The notes under the pieces were generated by a model. The model did not search any database. It saw only the letters and a program-made list of their open reading frames with translations, and was not told the origin of the DNA. Positions 58,181 to 64,000 of a stretch of 64,000 nt of DNA are shown in pieces. The position numbers and the translations under genes are program-made. The DNA comes from Lonicera japonica (taxonomy: Eukaryota; Streptophyta; Magnoliopsida; Dipsacales; Caprifoliaceae), in assembly GCA_021464415.1 (NCBI GenBank), contig CM038471.1, positions 17,460,422 to 17,524,421 on the forward strand. Reading direction: 5' to 3'. Within the stretch, counting starts at the first letter, position 1. Every line of letters starts with the position of its first letter.

Positions 58181-58741
58181 AGGAAAAAACTACTAAGCTA
58201 CTGTTTGGTTCAAAATTAAAACTTAGGTTTTTCTTTTTCTACCAAAAAGTCAATTTTATTTCATATTTTTCAAAACTTACCTCACTTTATTCTCTTTCAT
58301 AATTTTTTTAAAACGCCATAATTTTAAATACAAAAATCGGAATTAGGTAAAAAATATATATTTGAAACATACTCATCGAGATCTATAAAATAAGATTTAT
58401 TGTGACTATTTTTTAAGTTTTTTTGAATTGGTTAAAAAAAATTTCAACAAAAATTAAATTCATTTTTCAACCTCATTTCATACTTCTCAAAAACTTAACT
58501 AAAAAAGTCAACTAAACAAGTCCTAAATTTTATGGTTATTACTGGCTTTCCTTGAGCTTCAATAGTGAGTGATTTGGAGAGAGAGAGAGAGAGTTTATGG
58601 TTGAACAAAAGCATACTATGACTGTACCGCTAAATTAAAAAGGTAATGTTTTTCATAAAAATGGACTTGGTACTTTTATGTGTTCGTCAGATATCAAGCT
58701 CTTGCAAATAGGGACTTAGGGAGGATTTCAGATTCCATTAA

Positions 58742-59062
58742 GGTCTCGTTTGGTTCACGGAAGGGAAATCAATTCCTTTATCTTTTCTATAGAGGTGGGA
58801 AAGTAAATTTCCTATCAAGTTTCATTTCTTGTGTTGGGTAAAGTATGAAAAGTATTTAGATAAGGGTATTATTGTCCAAATTTTTTGTAATAAATGTTTG
58901 AAAATCACATGGGAAAATCAATCCCATGGGTTTTGAGATGAATGGTTTTACCCCTACTTTCCCCTCTCTCGGGCAAGTGTTTTCAGAATTTGTGCTTACC
59001 AAATAAAGGAAAGAAAAGACTTTCCTTTCCGAAATCCTAAAATCCGTGAACCAAACGAGGCC
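58742..59062. mobile_element. Tourist-like MITE
   Basis: 321 bases. Ends GGTCTCGTTTGGTTCACGG and, in reverse, GGCCTCGTTTGGTTCACGG (one difference). Perfect TAA duplications at 58739-58741 and 59063-59065. Subterminal 'gggaaa..' and '..tttccttt' segments extend the inverted repeat. No coding sequence. The high end identity suggests a recent insertion. Confidence 0.85.
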
Positions 59063-59065
59063 TAA

Positions 59066-60765
59066 GTGTTCCACCGACCAGTTTTGAATTTATATATATA
59101 TATGGAAAATTTTAGGTGCAAACCAATTTGTAGGTGTAGATTAATTCATATAGATTGAATTTTTTGTGGTTGTTTTTCCTCGTTAAAAATACTTTTAAAT
59201 GTTTTAGTGACAAAAAATTATCATTAAAAAAAACTCAAGCCTTACATACTAGTCCATACAAAAAATGTACTAAATATATATAAAACTATCGTACAAGACT
59301 ATCCGATCCCTAGCAAGATAGTGAAAAGTATACTTATTATATATATACACTAAGTATGCTGTGATTCTGACACTATAGGGAAAAATAATGTAGAATTTTG
59401 TGTAAGACATTATCATAATATTATAAATATCATACCAATACTTGAGCATTGGGAGCCTTAGAGAAAGAATATCATTACAATTATATGTCTTACTGACCAC
59501 GTACTATATATAGTGTATATGATTACTATAATTAGAAGTAATGTCTTTTATTAAGTTTTATGAAAAGTTGAGGAATAGATGAGTGACTAGTCAAATCTTT
59601 TACATCAATTTGTTTCATGAAAAATATTTCTTAACTACCGCACCAATGAAATTTAATTAGTTGAAGAACCAAAAGAGTAATAGAAAAGTTCACATCTTTT
59701 TTTAACTAATTATTAACCGAATTAAGTTCCAGTTACTGGCAGTACCCTAACATCTTCAAGCTCTTAAGAATAAAGTGAAATGACTTAAAAGTCCCTCAAA
59801 TCTCTATACACATTTTTAGTCCATTACGGTGTACTACAATATGTTTTGTAAGTGTTTATGACTAAATTCTTAAGTTTCTTGTCTATTGGTTCAATAATTT
59901 TTTTTAATCAAATACACTCTAAATACTATGTTTCTTTTTTCCTTTTTTCCTTTTTATAATATCAAATACACCATTAGTATTAGTATCAAATAGTTACTAA
60001 ACCAATAAATCACGTCGGTAGATCTAAGCGATAATAGATCCAAGTAGTTCTTGGGGGAGGGAGATTGAACTATGGCATCTCAGATGTGTTGAAAATTTGG
60101 TTCATAAATGGACTTACACATTTAATCAATTACATTATGAGTTATATGGAGAATCTAGTGAGTATTAGATTTACAATGTCTTGAGACATAATAAATATTA
60201 CTCATGATGAGATTTTGTTTGAGCTAGTATATAAAGACCATTAGAGTTATGATCCCCAAGTCAATTGATTATTTGCTCTACTCTTCTTCCCTATCTTTAA
60301 GAGAGAATTCATTGAGCATTCTTGGATTTAGATGTTAGAAAATCACAAACCTAAATAAACTTCTGCGATTTACGAAATCATAAATTCAGGTACGTTTTTT
60401 AAAGGATAATCTCTTAATAATTAGGATCCTTAAAATTTATATAATTTAAAATTAAAATTTAAATACACTATATTAAAGAAAATTTATTTATACTTATAAT
60501 TAAAGATTGTTGAGCTGGTGTATATGTAGAATGTGAGAGCATGCACAGTGAGTAGGGTAAAATGATAAATTTACCATACCCAAGCTCACAGCGGAGGAAT
60601 TGGTAGGGTAGAATTTAAGCAGGTATGGTAGAAAACGAGTAAATTTACCTTACAACTAAATTTTAATCATACGAATGTAGGTCATTCGTATATCTTTTTT
60701 TTTTCGCACAAAAATTATACGAGTGAGTTTTATTCGTATCACTTTATTTCTTAGTCTATTTACTA
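59066..60765. other. AT-rich intergenic sequence
   Basis: No gene is supported; the 76-codon - strand frame at 59270-59500 has no recognisable content. 60530-60665 contains 'gagcatgcacagtgagtagggtaaa', resembling ends of common plant MITEs, but no partner end was found. Confidence 0.4.
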
Positions 60766-60836
60766 CTACCTCCGTCCCAATTTAATTGTCCAACTTTGAA
60801 AAACTAAAACTTAAGGAGACATAATGATTACTCTAA

Positions 60837-61189
60837 GGCCTCGTTTGATTCGGGTATTAAAAAGTGGGATGAGATTGTTAATACCATTTTTTTTCTAATA
60901 CCTTGTTTGATTCGCACAAATGTGCTGTGATTACTAATACCGGTACTAACTTAATACCACTCTTTGTGGTATAATTTAATACCAGGGGAGGTGGTATTGT
61001 TTATCCAGGATTAAGAAAAATGAACCATATATTTTCAAAAATGCCATTACTACTATAATTTTTTCAAAAATACCACTATTGCTATAATATTTTCAAAAAT
61101 GCCACTACTACTATAATTTTTTCAAAAATACCACTATTGCTATAATATTTTCAAAAATGCCACTACTACTACTACTACTACTATATTAA

Positions 61190-61253
<64 letters not shown>

Positions 61254-61503
61254 TTAATTTATTTATTTTAATTTTTAAATTTTAAAAAAGAAATTTAAAA
61301 ATTTTGTTTGTCCAAAATATAATCATGTATACGAGTTACAGAATTAAACATGGTATTAACATCAGCATGAGATATCCCAGTATTAATACTGCATGAATCA
61401 AACAAGGTATTGGTATTAAATTAATACCATGATTAATAGTCCAGTACTATTAATACTGATATTATTAATCCCACTGACCCTAATACCAAAATCAAACGAG
61501 ACC
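60837..61503. mobile_element. Tourist-like element nested in the Stowaway
   Basis: Ends GGCCTCGTTTGATT and, in reverse, GGTCTCGTTTGATT, followed inside by 'cgggtatta' and 'ttggtatta'. Perfect TAA duplications at 60834-60836 and 61504-61506. The inside has inverted GGTATTAA words, a 'caaaaatgccactactactata' tandem array (61030-61185) and an ATT microsatellite. No transposase. Confidence 0.85.
61188..61254. repeat. ATT microsatellite
   Basis: About 21 ATT units, preceded by about seven ACT units at 61162-61182. It lies inside the nested Tourist-like element and probably grew after insertion. Confidence 0.9.
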
Positions 61504-61722
61504 TAAAAGAAAATGCTTATTTTCAAAAATGGCCTTTACTTTTTCTCTAATACAAAAAGGTAGCGGGACCCACAATAAAAAAAGTGGAGATAACTTAAAG
61601 GGTAATATTGAAAATAATTAAAAGTACTCCAATTAAAGACTTGCTAAATATAGAAAGTGGACAGCTATTTTGAGATATCCAAAAATGAAATAATGGATAA
61701 TTAAATTAGGACGGAGAGAATA

Positions 61723-62949
61723 TATTTTAATTTAAAATTTAATTATTAGAATGCTAAATTAACTTAAATTTTAAGAACTCCGATATAGATAATCAAAGAT
61801 AAGAAATTTGAGATATATAGAACAGTGTAATATACGCATATATGTATATATATCTGTGCATAGTATGGTCAAATGACTCAAATCACATCTTTACAATTGC
61901 TTTTTTTTTTCCGTAACAAGCATCTTTACAATTGCACGGTATACATAAAGTGTTTGATTTGACAGCATAAAGCTTATTGTAATTACGATTATAAAAAAAA
62001 TATTAAATTAAAGCTGGCGAATGGGTTTGTCAGAACATTGACAAACTTTAATTGATTGATCCTATAAGTCTTTCGACCACAAACCTTTTGTAAGGAGTAT
62101 TTACCCTTCAAATCTTAACTATTACATTTTTTTCCATACGAAACTTAAATATTTTTTATTTTAAATTAGAACTTAAATTAAAAAGTAGGTTCATTTTAGA
62201 ATTTTGTCAATATTCGTTAAATAATTTAACGGCCGGGTTTTAAATTAAAACTTCTTCAAAATTTTAATCTTTTCTTATTTTTCTTTCATCCAACTTTATT
62301 CAAAGAAAATTAGTTTGTGGTTTAAAAATAAATAAACTTTTCATAAAATTTGATAGAGATTGTTTTACTAATGAGTAGACCAATTAGAGATTACTTACAT
62401 ATGGATTGTATGAAATATGAAAATTGTTGATACGGTATATATATATATACCGTATGATTAAAAGTTTGAGATGTTAGAATAGTATAATATATATATACAT
62501 ATATTTTTTTGTGTGTGTATGTGTACGTGCATAGCACGGTTAAATCATATTTTTACAATTGCAATGTATAGATAAAGTATTAGATTTGATAACATAAGGC
62601 CTATTCTAATTATTATTACAAATATTTTTTTTATTAAGTTAGAGCATCAATAACAGCACACTTAATGGTACAGTAAATATAATATATTTAAGTTCCTCTT
62701 CATTCTCCAATTAGTTGGAACTATTTTTCTCTTCTTGTTGGAATTGTGAGAGAGATGAATTAACAGTTAATCATGTTAATTAATGAATTTCATTTAAAAT
62801 AATATTCAAATATTTATTAAACAAAATTTTAACACTCAACATCTTATATAAAGAAAGGAAGAAACAATCTAAATTACCCAAAATTTATCGTATGTTTTGT
62901 TGTGCCTCTCGAGGACGTACGGCTCTGGACAAATGAGAAAGAGATTGAA
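61723..62949. other. AT-rich intergenic sequence
   Basis: No gene. Two loose copies of one stretch are visible: 61870-62000 and 62540-62630 both run 'catctttacaattgca...tgtata.ataaagt.ttgatttgaca.cataa'. A TA run lies at 62439-62450. Nothing else recognised. Confidence 0.4.
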
Positions 62950-63450
62950 ATTTATTTAAAATATATTTATATTATAAAATATCAAGTTTGATTTAAAAAA
63001 TATAAGAATTTAATGGTTAAAAATATATATGTCATGCTGTTCATTAGTTTTACACACTTAGATGAGTTTTATACACACATCAAGAAATCACATCAAAGTT
63101 AAAACACTCACACCAATAATATACATACAATAAACTCTCATAAATTAATAATTTTGTTTATACTAAAAATGCTATAACTTAAAATAAAAAATAAAAAATT
63201 TAATAAAAATTTAATTTTTAAAATCTACTAATCAATATCAATTAAACAAGATCTACCATGACTATAAAATTATATAAAAAAAATCAAGAAAAATTATTGA
63301 GTAACATTTAAAAAATCATTCATTGTTGGATTATTTTTACATTTTTCGTTGATATTTGTCGAAATAAACTAATGATGTTTGTCTATTCAAATTTAGAGCA
63401 CGTTACTCTTTTTTATTCTATTATTTTACCGTGCCCGAGGGCACGAAATA
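62950..63450. mobile_element. Repeated AT-rich element, copy 3 (with terminal hairpin)
   Basis: Matches copies 1 and 2 ('gatgagttttatacacacatcaag', 'caataaactctcata', 'ttattgagtaacattt'). Near its end it keeps a perfect 7-bp stem with 2-base loop, cgtgccc-ga-gggcacg (63430-63445), where copies 1 and 2 have only 'ggcacgaata'. A GC-rich hairpin close to the 3' end recalls Helitrons, but the expected CTRR end is not obvious. Confidence 0.5.
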
Positions 63451-64000
63451 GAGAAAAAATTAAATCTATACTTATGGACAGCGAAAATTATTTATTTATT
63501 TTTTTTAAATATGTACAATCCAGCATAGTAGAATAAAAAATATTTATTTATTTTCATCTACTGTGCTTATGGTATGATAATTCACTGGTAGTAAAAGCTC
63601 AATTTTTACTTTTTTTCTAACGTAAAATTGTAATAAACTCAAAACTTATTTTATTACAATTTTTTGATAATTTTAATTTCTAACATTTTTTTTATTCAAA
63701 ACGTTAAAAAGGAAAATTTCTTATTGTCCATCGATAGTAAACCTTATTCACTTATTGCAAACAACAAAATAATATTACATTGTTGATCACTTTTCAACCG
63801 AATCCATCACGATCAATTTAAAATCAACACAAATCAATAAATCGTATTCGTATTTCAATGTCAACATCGGTAGGTTTGGCAATGGCTGCGTATTTAGTCG
63901 TATTCAACTTGGTTATCTCAGATTATTTGTTAAAATAACAAATATAGTTTGAATATTATTTGTTCACCAAGGAAAAAAAAGTCATTCATTTAAATCCGAA
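63451..64000. other. AT-rich intergenic sequence to window end
   Basis: No ORF of note, repeat family or element end recognised in this last stretch. Confidence 0.4.

Larger units (their letters stand above)
60766..61720. mobile_element. Stowaway MITE carrying a nested element
   Basis: Left end CTACCTCCGTCCCAATTTAA and the right end in reverse TTCTCTCCGTCCTAATTTAA are classic Stowaway (Tc1/mariner) ends. They are flanked by TA on both sides (60764-60765, 61721-61722). Without the inner element (60837-61503 plus one TAA) it is about 285 bases, a normal Stowaway size. Confidence 0.85.

Overview
This is a window of nuclear DNA from a flowering plant, most likely a eudicot. It is strongly AT-rich. 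It holds one clearly intact gene, with plant-type introns, and a large amount of decayed plant transposon sequence: Ty1/copia, Ty3/gypsy of Athila and Tat type, an RTE-like LINE, Stowaway, Tourist and hAT-type elements. No bacterial, organellar or viral genome features were seen, and no rRNA, tRNA or CRISPR.

Layout. 1-5.3 kb: intergenic DNA with a foldback element, a small dispersed repeat and a broken fragment of a GT8 xylan glucuronosyltransferase (GUX-like) gene. 5.49-12.82 kb: an eleven-exon kinesin-14 gene on the + strand. I reconstructed it exon by exon to 752 codons without an internal stop. 13-17.6 kb: tandem repeats and a decayed copia gag/protease with an inverted gag piece inside it. 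17.6-19.8 kb: an F-box/DUF295 pseudogene on the - strand and a partial duplicate of its start.

19.9-27.3 kb: one copia element whose 5' LTR-gag-protease-integrase-RT part is inverted relative to its RNase H-3' LTR part. It is interrupted by a 2.3 kb solo LTR. 27.5-28.0 kb: the 3' end of a LINE. 29.5-32.4 kb: a 2.8 kb solo LTR. 32.4-38.2 kb: an Athila-like gypsy element that folds back on itself but is bounded by a single target duplication. 38.2-42.1 kb: gypsy remnants and a 1.9 kb long hairpin.

42.6-64 kb: several MITEs, a head-to-head pair of trypsin-like pseudogenes forming a 2.2 kb hairpin, a three-copy dispersed block, a hAT-like element split by a 1.5 kb solo LTR, and a Stowaway carrying a Tourist-like element.

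The genes do not form a pathway. The only likely functional product is the kinesin. The most notable feature is the repeated occurrence of head-to-head inverted structures (five between 14 and 48 kb). Three of them lie inside single retroelements and suggest self-integration or template switching during reverse transcription. Identities and boundaries are read by eye, and transposon boundaries are accurate to a few bases only where a target duplication is stated.
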